From: Gonocerus acuteangulatus
Taxonomy: Eukaryota > Arthropoda > Insecta > Hemiptera > Coreidae
Direction: 5' to 3'
NCBI GenBank assembly: GCA_946811695.1
Contig: OX328125.1
Coordinates: 105,488,876-105,552,875 of the forward strand
Length of the DNA stretch: 64,000 nucleotides
The notes under the pieces: generated by a model
Seen by the model: the letters and a program-made list of their open reading frames with translations, nothing else
What the model was told of the DNA's origin: nothing
Database searches by the model: none
Position numbers and translations under genes: made by a program
Shown here: positions 11,852 to 24,024 of the stretch, one piece after another
Numbering within the stretch: the stretch's first letter is position 1
Layout: each line of letters opens with the position of its first letter

Positions 11852-12118
11852 TGGAATAATTACAATTTAGTTAAGTGTCAAATATGCGACGACAGCGGGC
11901 CCGCTGAAGGAACTTTTCTGGCAGATTCAGTATCATACGATACCAGACCCGCAAACCTAACCGGGAATAATGTAATGAGGACCCAAACCAAATACGAAGG
12001 GTATAGGACAAGTCCCAAAGTAGAGGAGATTAGACAGGTTAGAAAGAAAGGCAAGCTATCTGATCACACAAACGCCACGAAGCTGGGCCCGCAGAACACT
12101 TCCCTCAGACGCATATGA
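11852..12118 (+). other. GC-rich orphan open stretch, 88 codons
   Basis: This frame stays open for 88 codons after a TAG at 11849 and ends at TGA 12116-12118. It has no early ATG. The composition is much richer in G+C than its surroundings, and the translation is non-repetitive (contains CQICDDSGPAEGTF, VEEIRQVRKKGKLSDHTN). It starts near a possible acceptor (AATTTAG, ends 11870). It could be an orphan exon or a fragment of a mobile-element protein; I do not recognise it. Confidence 0.35.
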
Positions 12119-12138
12119 CGCTGGACCCGAACGTGTTA

Positions 12139-12438
12139 AATTAAATCATATTAGGATCTATTATCATTTTGATAATTTTATGTTAAGGTCAATAATTTTT
12201 TGCGTTTGAGAGTATATCGTTAAATCTGGGTAAGAAGCTTATAATCGGTTGATTGGACAAGTCAGATTAACACTAAGGAAAATAAAATTTTACCATAATT
12301 GATAAAGTGGACAAGTTAGATTCACAATGAATTAGTGTGAATCTGACTTTTCCACTCATCCAATTATGAGATTCTTACCCTTATTTAACGTTTTACTCTC
12401 AAACTTCAAAATTATGGACCTAAACACGACTTAATTTA
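12139..12438. mobile_element. Palindromic MITE
   Basis: Left AAATTAAATC...GGTCAATAATTTT...GTAAGAAGCTTATAATCGG...CAAGTCAGATTAACACT is mirrored on the right by AGTGTGAATCTGAC...CCAATTATGAGATTCTTAC...CTTAATTT. The arms are about 140 bp with scattered mismatches; the centre is near 12305. Confidence 0.7.
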
Positions 12439-14003
12439 AGATGCCTCAAGATGAACCTAAACAGCTTCAAAAGTTCGCAATTATAACATAATTTTGTTAT
12501 GCAATTTTGGGGAGCAAGTCCTGCCAATTATTTCAAGTTTATTATTTTGTTAAAATTGATTCCAGCATTATTTTCTCATGAGGTAATGTTGCACTGTTTT
12601 CAAGTCACTGTGGTTTTTAGATTTGCTATGGGAAAACACTTCTTGATTTTATTGATCTTATAACTTTTCATTTCACCACAATTTTGAGGCACTAAAAATA
12701 TTTTTATAAATTACAATTTCATGTTATGTATAATTAATAATTTAGTAAATGTTTAAAATTGTATATGTTCTTAATCATTTGCAGTATATATTGTGTTTAA
12801 TAGAAGATTTTAACAAGTGCCTCTTAAGAATTCAAATGCCTCCTCATTCTTTATACACTTAAAGGGGGAAAAAACTATTTAGAAAAAATTCTCATATTTT
12901 ATTTAATATTGTTCAATATATATTTTCACGAAAATAATTTGGCAGATCAAATCATCTAACCTCGTACAAGTTCATTTGGGTTTCGAAAGTATGTTGTATT
13001 TATACTTAAGTATTAAATAGGGCTCAAGGGAATGTGTGTACTCTATTTCTGATAGAGTTGTGCTGTGCACATTACTGTTATGTGATGCTAACTGCCTTTG
13101 CATTGTTTAAGCTATATTAAATTTATTTTTTATTTTATTTTTATTTTCCCATTTCCTTAATGATTATTATCAAAAAAAATAAAAAGGGAGAAAAAAGAGT
13201 GAAGAATATTCTTCTGTGATACCGAAGGTCATTGTCTAAGGAAATTATTTAAAGAGTAACTATATATTTTACATCATATTGCCTATCACTTTTTATATTG
13301 CTTGCAATTACGTGAGGTATTTTTTTACTTTTTTATAGTTTCAAACATTTTTGCTAGCCGTTGTTAGTAGCCTTGTCTGTGTCTTTAAAATTGTTGCAGG
13401 GGTAAATTTACGTGTAAATAATGTTATAATTTTGAATTTCTATGATAACAAATAGTTGTCAATTAACAGTATTGAGGTATGTTAATATAGGAACAAATAA
13501 TTGAATTATGTGTATTAACCAAACAAGAGAAATAACTGTTTTATTCCAAAGTGCTATTAAGAATGAAAAAGTATACAAATGTTTCTGTGATTCTTAATGT
13601 GACTTTATTATTACCTCTTAAGGCACGGTTGATGTTCTTTGTTTCAACATAATCTATATTTGTCAGGAATTTTAGAGATAAAACGAATATTCTGTCCATC
13701 GTCTCTTCTTGTGCAATAATTTCTGATGTATTTGTACACTACTTTATTTTATTATGTTGTGTTTGGGAGAGGTAAAGTACTTCTTTGTTTTTGGAGGCTG
13801 TTTAGAAGAGGAGACCTATACATACTATACATTTTGTGTTGTTGAAATCAGCAGGCTTGATTTAAGTCCTTTAATTTAAACACTTATCAAGGAAATTGAA
13901 ATTCTTTGATAGTTGATATTTTATGTTGATTACTATTTTTTATTTATTATTTATGAGGTCTATTTTTTATTCCTGCACTTCCATGACTGGATCTGTTCTT
14001 TAC

Positions 14004-14586
14004 AGCCTGTTCAGATTGACGAAAAATTTCAATTCCGCATGCACAAAATTTTGAGGAAAATATATTCCCGACGGTACCAAACTCCCATTTCAAGGAACAA
14101 CACGATACGTGAAACATTATAAAAACTGATTATTCCTCGTTTAAGACTAGGGAAGGCTTCGAGATGTCAGACAAAGGAAATAATGTCTAATATTTATCGA
14201 TACTTAGCCAAAGCTAAGACTACAAACGTTTTAAACCTCCTAGTGATAAGTTTATGACAGAGAATTTTTACCATCAATTTCCTCCATGGGGAAATATAGG
14301 CCACGCCCTTTTTCCTCCAACTAAACCATCTATTTGAACAGGCTACAGCTTAAATTGTTTTTATCCTTAGCTTTGGCTAAGTATTGATAAATATTAAACA
14401 CTATCTCCCTTGCCTGACTTCTCAACACCTTCCCTGGTCCTAAACGAGGTATAATCAATTTTCATTGAGTTTAAAGTAGCGTGTTGCTCATTGTAATGGA
14501 AATGCAAATGGCGGAACTGTCGGGAATATTTCCTTCAGAATTTCGTGCATGCGGGATTAGAACTATTCCAAGTAACAGAACAGGCT
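14004..14586. mobile_element. Palindromic MITE (family M), TIR AGCCTGTTC
   Basis: AGCCTGTTC at the left and GAACAGGCT at the right. The arms pair through CATGCACAAAATTTTGAGG, CTTAGCCAAAGCTAAG and neighbouring blocks. Related half-length or worn copies lie near 18200-18350 and 24774-25218. Confidence 0.7.
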
Positions 14587-15071
14587 ATGGTTGATTTTTT
14601 TTATTTTATAAGTATGGCCCATTTTTACTGGAGAGTTGGAGAGGTTTTCTAATACCATTTCTATTTAATCATTGATTAATTGTACACTAAATTTTTGATT
14701 GGCTAGGTGACTAGACCAATCTTTTGCTTATATATTTGTCTGCCACCTGTTTATATCACTATTATATGTCTCGAAGACAAAATCTCTTTTTTCATATGTG
14801 ATATTGATTGTTGAAAACTCTTTGAAGGTAATTCAAATTATTCTCTGTTGTTTATTGGAATGACTTTGATTTTAACGAATTAGATGTAGTCAATGTTTAC
14901 ATCTAGAATTAACGGAATCTATTAATTTAGTTAGATAATTCATTGGCGCTTCGGCTCCTAGTGAAATTTAGCTTCTAGAGAAAATAAGCAGTAAAAATAG
15001 CGTATTAACTGACCAACTTACAATACATTCTCTTTTCTCTGCTGGCAGATTTTTCAAAAGAAATGTAAATA

Positions 15072-15625
15072 CCGTAGACTCTCCCTTATCTGTTGTTCTC
15101 TTATCCGTTGTGCTCTCTAATCCGGCAGTCTCCGAGAGGAATGAGTGACAGATCTCGGAACTCGCCGGTGCTTGACCAGCTTGTGGGTTTCTAGAAAACC
15201 TTCCCTTCCAACAAACATTTATTTTGTGGTATTTCATTGAATGGAAGTCAAAGATGGCAAGGCATACATGTTTCGTTTTAGAGGCAGGAACTTGTGTCTC
15301 TACTAAGAAAATGAAGGTTTCTACTAAGGCACCTGCAGCTGGAACCTGATTTTCCATGTAACTAGTTTTTGATATTGTAATAAAATATGCATACATATGT
15401 GATCTTGTTAGTAATTAAATATTTTGAATTTAGTTTAACTGTCGACATATTTTTATTCCTTGAAACTTTTACATACATGTGCACTTGTAAATAACACACC
15501 AGCAAGTATTTACATATTTAAAAAAGGTACACATTATTTTATCCTCAAATAATAAGGTTTTTCAAATAAGTGACTGCTTCTAACTGAATTCTCTAAGACG
15601 ACACTGGATTAGGGAGAGTATACTG
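15072..15625. mobile_element. pogo/Tigger-like MITE
   Basis: The ends CCGTAGACTCTCCCTTATC and GGATTAGGGAGAGTATACTG are inverse copies flanked by TA dinucleotides (15070-15071, 15626-15627). CAGTxxACTCTCCCTTATCC ends with TA targets are typical of pogo/Tigger. The 142-codon - strand ORF across it has no transposase motif, so it is taken as chance. Confidence 0.7.
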
Positions 15626-16279
15626 TATTCCATAAAAAAAAAACAACAGTGGCAACAGGTCTCTTGTTTATTGTTATCTCTTAATTTATACAAAGAGCTT
15701 AAGATTCCCTTATTGCTATTGTTAGATACAGCATTAGGTTATATTAAATATAAGATATTTAAGTTCTGAAGGAGTACGTATTGTATTTACATTATAAATG
15801 AGATTGTGCAGTATGAATGTGAAATTGATATCTGTAATCGGTTTCTAATGTTTCGATTTTATATACTGGAGCACTTTTGAGAGTTTGTTACCAATTATTG
15901 TTTTTGTTAGTTATATAGTATTTAGCCTAGCTGAAACTAGTTGGGCTTTGTTTTTCTCTTTCCTAACTCGGGAACATTGCTTGTCATTGACTCATATGGA
16001 CTTATATTTTTATTCAGAGCATTCTTTAGGCGTTCTTAGTTAACAAAAGATTAAAAATCAAACTAGGAAGGAAAAGATAGGTAGGTGTTTCAACAAAATA
16101 TAAATTATTCATATATTTTAGTCAGAGATTTAATTGTTCACCATTATAGAATATTTCTAAATCATTAATTAATTAATTTAATTTGAATACATATCATAAG
16201 AAAAAAAGTTTTCATAATTGAATCAAATATTTTACAACCTGTGTGCTAGTAATTTGGTGTTTTTTTTTGTTTCGTCCAG

Positions 16280-16405
16280 TTACAGTAAAACGTTGCTTAT
16301 TCAAAAATCACTGGCAACGTTTGATTGGAAGAACAGAAATATGGGATAAATCAAACTTCAACAGATTAGCAAAACTATATTCTGGTTCCAAAAATAAACA
16401 GATAG
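16280..16405 (+). CDS. Candidate upstream exon of ETS-A
   Basis: The open segment follows acceptor TTTCGTCCAG (ends 16279) and could end at a GTGCAA donor after position 405. It would begin and end in phase 1, exactly the phases needed before ETS-A exon 24025. It encodes a basic stretch (VKRCLFKNHWQRLIGR ... SGSKNKQIG), comparable in position to the basic KKVKRSR region preceding the E74 ETS exon. The donor is weak and there is no clear sequence match, so this is only a suggestion. Confidence 0.25.
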
Positions 16406-17005
16406 GTGCAAGGTTAAGAATGAGAATTTTTAATTGTTAAAACAGTACATTTCCTTTTAAACTATATGAAAATTAGCTCTTATAACCTATACTATATAAA
16501 TGTTTGTAATATTTAATCAAATCTAGCATGTGGAGAATTATATAGTGAAGACACCCGCCCATTTCACATTCCTCCCTTTCACACTTTCTTTTTACAATTC
16601 TTTTAGTTCTTCTTCAAAGCCTATATTCATTATTTATATATTGTATTTTATTGGGAAATACTTCATGTTCAAAATTTCGCAAGATCAGTAATTAATAAAA
16701 CAGAAAAAAGCATAACTGCTCTATAATGTTTATTGCAACTTTGTATGCGTCACCCTCTCTGGCACTTCACTGGGTGCTTATAGCTAAAATTATATGATTG
16801 GTCATATTAAAAAAAAAAATATATTAAGCTCCTTGGCTGATTGTCCACTGACCCTAATTTTATCAAGGCATTGCCTTTATTCCTATGGAGTAACTGCGTG
16901 GAAAATTCCCTCTTTTTTAACTTTATCACTGACACATTTTCACTCTAGTTTACATCCAGTTTAAATTGTTTTTAGTGTTACCTTTAGCTAAGTATAAGCA
17001 TTAAA

Positions 17006-17827
17006 CGAAGACAAGGTATAGTTGGGATTCGGCTGGGAGAAAAACGTCAGACTTTCAGGAAGAGATCTGTATTTGGACGTTTCGGCTGCACATTGGCAGC
17101 CTTCTTCAGCTAAAAAATACAACTTATAAGTAAAAAAATAAATATACAACTTGTAAGTAAAAAACAGGCAGAAATGAGTGTAGTATATACATAAAGACAA
17201 TAAATTTTAACCAATCTTATTTTTAAACAATGAAAATACGGTAGTTGGAAAGTAAACAGCATGTAGAAAGTAGTAAGTAAACAGTACAAAAAACTAATCA
17301 GTACAAAAAAGGAGCATTTTTCATGTAGTGAGAAAAAACAATCTATTCTATAAGTGAATACAATTTATAGTAATTAATATATAGGTACGTACCACTAGAG
17401 AATGCCTAGGGGGGAGGGAGGGAGGAAGACCTCGAGGACAGAGGCATTCTCTAGTGGTACGTATCTATATATTAATTACTATAAATTGTATTCACTTATA
17501 GAATAAGATTGTTTTTTCTCACTATATGAAAAATGTTCCTTTTTTGTACTGTTTACTTACTACTTTCTACATGCTGTTTACTTTCCAACTACCGTATTTT
17601 CATTGTTTAAAAAGAAGATTGGTTAAAATTTATTGTCTTTATGTATATACTACACTCATTTCTGCCTGTTTTTTACTTACAAGTTGTATATTTATTTTTT
17701 TACTTATAAGTTGTATTTTTTAGCTGAAGAAGGCTGCCAATGTGCAGCCGAAACGTCCAAATACAGATCTCTTCCTGAAAGTCTGACGTTTTTCTCCCAG
17801 CCGAATCCCAACTATACCTTGTCTTCG
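17006..17827. mobile_element. Foldback element with hammerhead-like ends (F1)
   Basis: Arms 17006-17407 and 17442-17827 are near-perfect inverse copies around a 34-bp G-rich spacer. Outer ends read CGAAGACAAGGTATAGTTGGG and its inverse. Each arm holds CTGAAGAAGGCTGCC...GCAGCCGAAACGTCC (right arm 17724-17757; left arm inverted, about 17078-17111). This end motif recalls Penelope-like retroelement termini. Relatives: 29924-30745, 55231-55958 and about 60992-61180. The twin 70-codon ORFs in the arms are not genes. Confidence 0.8.
17724..17791 (+). ncRNA. Hammerhead-like motif in F1 right arm
   Basis: CTGAAGA (the invariant T of CTGATGA is A), stem II GGCTGC/GCAGCC (17732-17737, 17744-17749), GAAA (750-753). 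AAACGTC (751-757) can pair with GACGTTT (785-791) as a stem III. The mirrored arm holds the same motif on the - strand. Stem I was not found. Confidence 0.4.
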
Positions 17828-18788
17828 TATCTCTGCAACGGCTAACTATCTCCATCTTCACTATAAGCAATAAACATTATGCCTTGCCACCCAAAGCTTT
17901 TCCTTATCCTAACTGAGAAAAACAGTTTGTAGTGTCTCACATTGTATGTTCAGGAGAAACGGCAATTTCCACAAGGCAGAACGATAGGGAATATTTCCAT
18001 CCCAGAAGTTTGGGCATATGTGATTGAACTGCACAATCTATCTGTAAAGCACATAATTATTGCTCTCGTAATTTTTAAAAATAAGATCATAATGTATGTA
18101 TTTGAAAAATAGTTTTTCTATTTATTTATTTTTTAATTTCCTGGGAACGAGAGCCTTCTGTAATTTTTTTTTATTAACATGGAGCATCCGTGGAAAAATT
18201 CTCTCTTTATAACGTTATCACTAACACATTTTAACTCTAGTTTACATCCAGTTTAAATTGTCTTCGCACTTACTTTTAGCTAAGTGTTGATAAGAATTAA
18301 ATGACCCTTGACTGACCTCCCAAAGCCCACCCTAGCCACAAACTTTGATTCAATTATGAAACATTTATATTGTGGATTATGTAATTAATACAAAATCAAC
18401 ACTTTTGCAACTTTTTTAACATGATTAATGCAAATGAAATACAAAATATAAGTTCATCGTTATTTAACTACTCTAATGTTTTAAAAGTTTTAATTTTATA
18501 AACCTCATTTTTTTCTTGTAAACTCAAATATCTGAATGAATTAACTTTTGTCAGCCTAACTTCTTCAAATATTATATTTCTATGATTCTTTATGCTTTAA
18601 TTATGTTTCAGCCAAAGATTTCATTTTTTTAATAAAAACACATGAGTTTATACTGTACTTTTATTATTTATTTCATTTTCTCCAGTCTATTCATTCTAGT
18701 TTGCTAAATTGGTCAGGATATTGTAAAAATGAACGTTTATTTATTCTTGTTGCTAAAGAATTACATAATGTTATGCCTTTCGTTTCGT

Positions 18789-18792
<4 letters not shown>

Positions 18793-18842
<50 letters not shown>
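18793..18842. repeat. (AT)n microsatellite
   Basis: About 25 AT/TA units; explains the Tyr/Ile-repeat ORF over it. Confidence 0.95.
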
Positions 18843-18846
<4 letters not shown>

Positions 18847-19246
18847 GTAAACCTCACAGAAATGTAACCTATATAGATTGTGTTCAGATATTCATGTAGG
18901 TTAATGTGTAATGTAATACATATTTTAGTGGTAATGTTATGCCTTAGCATTGCTGATGCATTCAGCATTGTTTCTGTCAAAGTGTACTTTTAAAATTATC
19001 TTCAAGATTGGAATTTTGTCTGTAAGAGTGTATCACTTCGAGACATATGACATTCTTTTTAATGATTCCTTTTTAAATAGTATTCATAATTCTTACAAAT
19101 TAATGATATTTGAGCAATACTTTGATGTTCATGTAAGTACAAATTTGTATTTCCAAGTAAAAAGAGGCTTGTGCAGAATTGAAATCCGAATATATAAAGA
19201 CTTTTAAATTTTTGAAACCCCGTTGAATATTTGGTTGAAAACATAT

Positions 19247-19587
19247 CAGGATTTTGAAAGAGAAAGGACGAATCTCGAAATGCGGACATTGGGAAATGTA
19301 TCCAAAATTCTGAAAGTGCTTCAGGATAGCAAGGGCGAATGTTTAGTCTATGGAATGCTGATTCATAAACCTGAAAAAGTTGGCAATTGAAATTCAATAT
19401 TTTAATGCATTCGCCCCTTGAAATCGGACATAGAATTTTTCATAGATGATGGAGCTATTCACTTTATCTTGAAACTGAGAGCACTAAAGGGGAACCAGAG
19501 AAACAAGGCGAAGCGTCGTGTTGCCTATATCTTTCTGGATTAAAAAAGTCGATTTTTCAGATTCGCCCTTTCTCTTCCAAGATCCTG
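19247..19587. mobile_element. MITE, TIR CAGGAT..AAGAGAAAGG, possible 4-bp TSD
   Basis: CAGGATTTTGAAAGAGAAAG at the left and the inverse CTTTCTCTTCCAAGATCCTG at the right, flanked by ATAT on both sides (19243-19246, 19588-19591). No coding motif; the 112-codon - strand ORF is a by-product. Confidence 0.7.
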
Positions 19588-20869
19588 ATATTATGCGTTT
19601 AGTTCATCATCAAGTATTAGAAGAGATTGTGCGTTTATAAAAAGAAAATTGGTTAATTTTTACTTTTTACAACCGATTTTCTCGACAGCTCTTATAAGTG
19701 TCACAGCTCTTGTCACGAAAGTGACAAATAAACTACATCACATTGGAATGTTTCATGTGTCTTAAGTGGAACACTCTATGTAAATGAATGTATGATATTT
19801 ATTTATTCTAATTTGTGTACAAAATTTCCTGTATAAAGCCTCTGAATATTCTTAATGTTGTTGTTGGATTTGTGTATTGTATAAATAGTTCTGCAGTTAT
19901 TTTCGAGCAATAAAAATATAGGAAATGACCTAAAGTTTTGGTAGGTTTTAATTGCTTTACCTCGTCTTAGGGCATTTATATTCTTTACATGCCTAAAATC
20001 CAATTTTCTATTAAATTTTGTATAAAAGACCTATTTATAAAGTTATAAATATATAATATTTTAGTACTTGTATTTATCATAATTTTTATAAGTATTATTT
20101 CCTAAATATCTATATTGTTTTAATGTACCTTTGTAAATATGAACAGGAAAGAATTAATTACAGGGTCATCAAAATTCTGTAAATGCCTAATCGTACTTGC
20201 TAAATTGAAATGGATGAAATGTAGATATTTGCAGCTCACCATAACTATGAATGGCTGGTATTGTTAACACCTAGGGTTTAGAAGGGATGCTGATTTGTAC
20301 AAGTTGCTCACACCTTACCTAAGTTATTAAAAGTCTTGGAATGAAATATTAAATCTTATTTCTGATTTTTTTTTTTGTTCTGAAAGTTATCGCATACCCA
20401 AATCATAATACGATTCTCATGATTATAATTTTTTAATACTCACAATATTTCTTTATGTTTGATTTACTTATATATCCCCAGCACTCCAGATGCATATATG
20501 CGGGCGTAAAAATCAGTGCCTCACACTCTAAACGCCTTTATGCATTCTGGGTTCTGCACTCGCTACAATTGCCTTGACTCATAGTTTTTTGTATTCCTTC
20601 CCTTCTAAAACGACCAATGGTCGAAGGTGCATTCAAAGAGAGGAAAAAATTATTTTTAAACAACTGTAAGACAGGAAAAATGGTATAGAAGGAACGATGA
20701 GAGCCGCCAAGACCGGGAGCACCTCTACCTTATATCACAGCTTCAGTGTACATAGATCGAGCCCACCTTTCACATCTGTGGACATGCTCGCCCCACATGA
20801 CAGTTAGGCGTTAAAAGGTTAAATTCTCAAATTTACCAGGGATACAGATGCTGTAGAAGTTTCTGATTC

Positions 20870-20940
20870 GGTAAAATGAAAGACATCAAATTCCTCATAT
20901 CACATTTCTTGTGAAGGAATTTGACATCTTTCATTTCACC
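20870..20940. repeat. Short hairpin, 26-bp arms
   Basis: Arms 20870-20895 and 20915-20940 (GGTAAAATGAAAGACATCAA against its near inverse) pair at 23 of 26 positions around a 19-nt loop. The size is compatible with a pre-miRNA but also with MITE debris. Confidence 0.6.
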
Positions 20941-20989
20941 AAAGATCTTCCTTCTCTGCCAGCCACTTACTTTGAAGTATCTGATACAT

Positions 20990-21175
20990 GACAATATCGA
21001 ACTCTAGGGAGATAATGTGGCCAGTACTACGCTCCAGGCACCTGATTTTCCCCTTTACCCAAAGACTGGGTGAGCCTAGTGACAGTCTGGGACTCTGACT
21101 CCGACCCACAGAAAAAATCTAGGTCACATCAAGTGCTCTACACTCAGCCAAACTCACTCCCTTGAAAAGTAGGGC
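20990..21175 (-). repeat. tRNA-derived SINE relic
   Basis: On the - strand a box-A-like TGGCTGAGTGTAGAGCACTT is followed by a TGGGTCGGAGTCAGAGTCCC region and a body with GTGCCTGGAGCGTAGTACTGG. Box B is degraded. No TSD was found. Confidence 0.5.
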
Positions 21176-22230
21176 ATGGACTAATTTATCCAAAAGAATT
21201 GATATAATCCAACTACAAAGTTACAATTTCATTTTAAGGTGTTTTATAGTTTCAACCTATTTACATCTTCAGCATTACTAAATTGTGTTCGCTTCAGTGT
21301 GAACGAAGGAAAAATATATTTTAATAGATAAATGTGATCTAAATTTCAGAAATAACTCCTGAAGAGATATTAGTTTTTTTTTTTTTTAAGTTTCAATTTC
21401 TAAAATCATATGAAATAAGCATTTTTTTCAAAGGCAACCCAGTTTAGCCTCCGAACACTCTGGGTAATTTTATTATTGAGGTTCTTCCCTAACATGTAAC
21501 CAATTTATTATTCTCAATACTATTTCCTTTATTTGGAAATTTAAAGAATAAATTGGTTGTATTTGTTAAATTAACAATAAAAATTCAAGTTTAATTTAAT
21601 TTTACTCCTGACAAGGCACAGCTTATTTTTTGCCTACTGAATAAATATTAAATGGATTGTTTTATTTAAGTATAATTCTTTGTGGCTTATATTTCCATAT
21701 TTCGGATTGTATTAGTTTGTTTTAAATGAGTAAGTATTCATTTATTTGTATAACTTATGTTAAAACATTATGCAGTATTAATATATGTTTTTATGATTGC
21801 AGGTTTGAGAAATAATTGTAAGAATATTAAGCTAACATTAAAATATTAATCTGATCATAATACAGCAGCATAATGCTCCTTTGAAAATTTTCAGTTAAAA
21901 AAACAATAAATGGTTAATTGGTGTAATGAAAAGTTCAGTAATCTTATATTATTTTTGTTGAGGAGACACTTCCGAATCTAACTAGACCAAGGGGAAGCAT
22001 AGTTTTTATAGACAATAATTATGTCATTGTATTGTATGGTATATTATTTATGGCCCCAGTTCCAAGAGTGATTCAAATATTTTCTGTGCAACAAACAATC
22101 CTTACCAAAGAAGGATGTATTCCCCCTTCTTTGTAGTCGTTATATACCTTTTGAACTGGCAAAATTTCATGAATAAATTAATATGGAGATAATACGAACA
22201 GAAGAAATGGTTCTTTTCCTGATTCTTTAT

Positions 22231-22959
22231 TTAACCCTAGAATGCCCACATTCGTCAAAATGACAAACACCTCTGTGATTTACAGTCGCCTCTCCTCTCT
22301 CCGTCTTCTATTCTCCACCACAGGCCAGCTATGCTACCTGTGGTCAGTACATGACAAGTCACCGAAAGAATTACATCTCTCCTACCAGCCGTTTGGAAAT
22401 TACATGAAATTATGTCAAAGAAAGTACTTGAAAATAGCAAATGTTTGGAGATTGAGGAATATCTGTGTGCATGCCTGTTTGACTAAGATTGGTAAGATCA
22501 TTTGAATCGATCCATGCAAAAAGAACTTCAGTCCATTTTTTCCCAATATGAGTTCGGATAATATTTTCGTTAGTATGAGTGATGAATTCTTTGTATCTAA
22601 AGGTAACTTCACATTTCTTTATTAAAAGGACTTCAATCCAATACATAGTTGCCATAGAAACATAGTCCTAATTTCATTATTCCATGCAGAAGGGGTTTCA
22701 GTCTAGTTTTCCCAAAACTACTGATTTTGGACTGAAGCTCTTTTTGCATGGATCGATTCTTTTATTTTTTACGTTGTATGTGATTTTATTTTTGTGTAAA
22801 ACATGAAAATCTGCGAATAAACAAACTTTTGGAATTTTATACTCATTTTCATCACCACTCCCCTCTAATTTGTGAAACTAATTAATAAAGTTATATTAAT
22901 AAGTTTTTAAGAATATATAGTATATAGTTGGCCGAGGAAGGTTGGCATTCTAGGGTTAA
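22231..22959. mobile_element. piggyBac-like MITE with TTAA targets
   Basis: TTAACCCTAGAATGCC at 22231 and GGCATTCTAGGGTTAA ending at 22959 are perfect inverse ends with TTAA duplications, the piggyBac hallmark. 729 bp and no transposase. A second MITE (22504-22759) is nested inside. Confidence 0.88.
22504..22759. mobile_element. MITE with TIR GAATCGATCCATGCAAAAAG
   Basis: Left GAATCGATCCATGCAAAAAG...CTTCAGTCCA is mirrored by TGGACTGAAGC...TTTTTGCATGGATCGATTC. An internal half-repeat, TCCATGCAGAAGGGGTTTCAG, is present too. A related copy is at about 40899-41107. Confidence 0.75.
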
Positions 22960-22999
22960 ATTTTAATGTCTTATTCATAATACTGATTTTTTGAACAGA

Positions 23000-23090
23000 T
23001 TATCTACAAGTTACCACACTTCTCTAGCCAAGATAGGCAGTTGCCTTTCCTCTTTTCGAAAGAAAGGCTATCTCCCCTAATGGATTTCAT
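23000..23090 (-). repeat. Worn copy of SINE family A
   Basis: TTATCTACAAGTTACCACAC, CTAGCCAAGATAGG and TTTCGAAAGAAAGGCTA align with TTATCTATAGATAACCACCC, CTAGCCAGGATAGG and TTTCTAAAGAAAAGCCA of the copy at 33073-33236. Confidence 0.55.
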
Positions 23091-24024
23091 TTATTAGAAA
23101 GGGTACAGAAGTAATGTTGACCGTAAGTTAACAATTTGTGAATTGAATATAAACAAAAAAAAAAACAAATTCATCAAAATGTAACCTTGTTTTGTGATTA
23201 CATTTCCAAATTTATATTCTGAGATTACTCTGAAAGAGTTCTTTTAGACGTGAATTTACTTCGAAAAGCTCTCAGAAAAATCTCTACTATGTTGTGTATA
23301 GAATCGGATCTACTCTGCACATCTATGCCATATTGTATCTCGTTCCTCCTCCTTACAGAATTTTATCTTAAAATCTTTCATCCGATGGGACATACTTTCC
23401 TTGAATGAATGAGCCTTCATCCTGTGGAGTTCCCTTAACTGTCTGTCAGCCCACTACCAGCAATTTTAATGTTTAAATTGTTTCACTCAGATTTTCTTTT
23501 GTAAATAATATTGTAGTTGAAGCGCAATAATATTGTTGTCATCTGAGACAAATCAAATATTAATTGTCTTGTTAAAGATTTTCCAAGGAAATTTCTGAGG
23601 TTTCAATTATTTAACACATTCTTACTTGCATAAGATCTTTACCTCAACCACCTTTATTTATTGCTTATTATTATTATTATTTTTTTTTTTTTTTTTTAAC
23701 GTTTTGGCCTCATGGCCATCCTCATAAAAGTAGAAGAAAAACAAATTCCGAAATTTCAATAAAGATCTTATGCAATTAAGAATGTGTCGAATATTAATTT
23801 TGAGGGATCCAAAAAATTGCAGTGGATTTTTATAAAATTTTATAGCTATATCTAGAGAAGACTCTAAGCCAATGAAGAATAGTTGTTTTACTAAATAAAT
23901 AATTTGTAAAATAACAGTTTCATATTTCAATGCTGGAGATCAATAAAGGTAACTTATGCTTTTCCATTTATTTTTACCAAACATTTTTGTTCCATTATAA
24001 TTAATAAGGTTTGTATAATTTTAG

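Larger units (their letters stand above)
11057..24024. other. Intergenic region between PP6 and ETS-A, mobile-element rich
   Basis: It probably begins with the PP6 3' UTR. Recognisable contents are listed separately: a coding-like orphan block (11852-12118), palindromic MITEs (12139-12438, 14004-14586, 19247-19587), a pogo-like element (15072-15625), a candidate ETS-A exon (16280-16405), a foldback (17006-17827), a hairpin (20870-20940), a tRNA-SINE relic (about 20990-21175) and a piggyBac-like MITE (22231-22959). The rest, notably 12440-14000, 18350-19240 and 19600-20860, is AT-rich and shows nothing I can name. Confidence 0.6.

Noticed and set aside
14968..15396. 142-codon - strand ORF, the second longest
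   Set aside because: Crosses the end of a pogo-like MITE and has no recognisable motif.
17724..17791. Complete self-cleaving hammerhead ribozyme
   Set aside because: CTGAAGA deviates from the invariant core and no stem I could be paired; kept only as a hammerhead-like motif.
16988..17845. Two identical 70-codon ORFs starting MSLCIYYTHF
   Set aside because: Mirror copies in the arms of foldback F1; they translate the repeat's terminal motif, not a protein family.
19059..19397. 112-codon - strand ORF
   Set aside because: Overlaps the MITE at 19247-19587 and shows no conserved motif.
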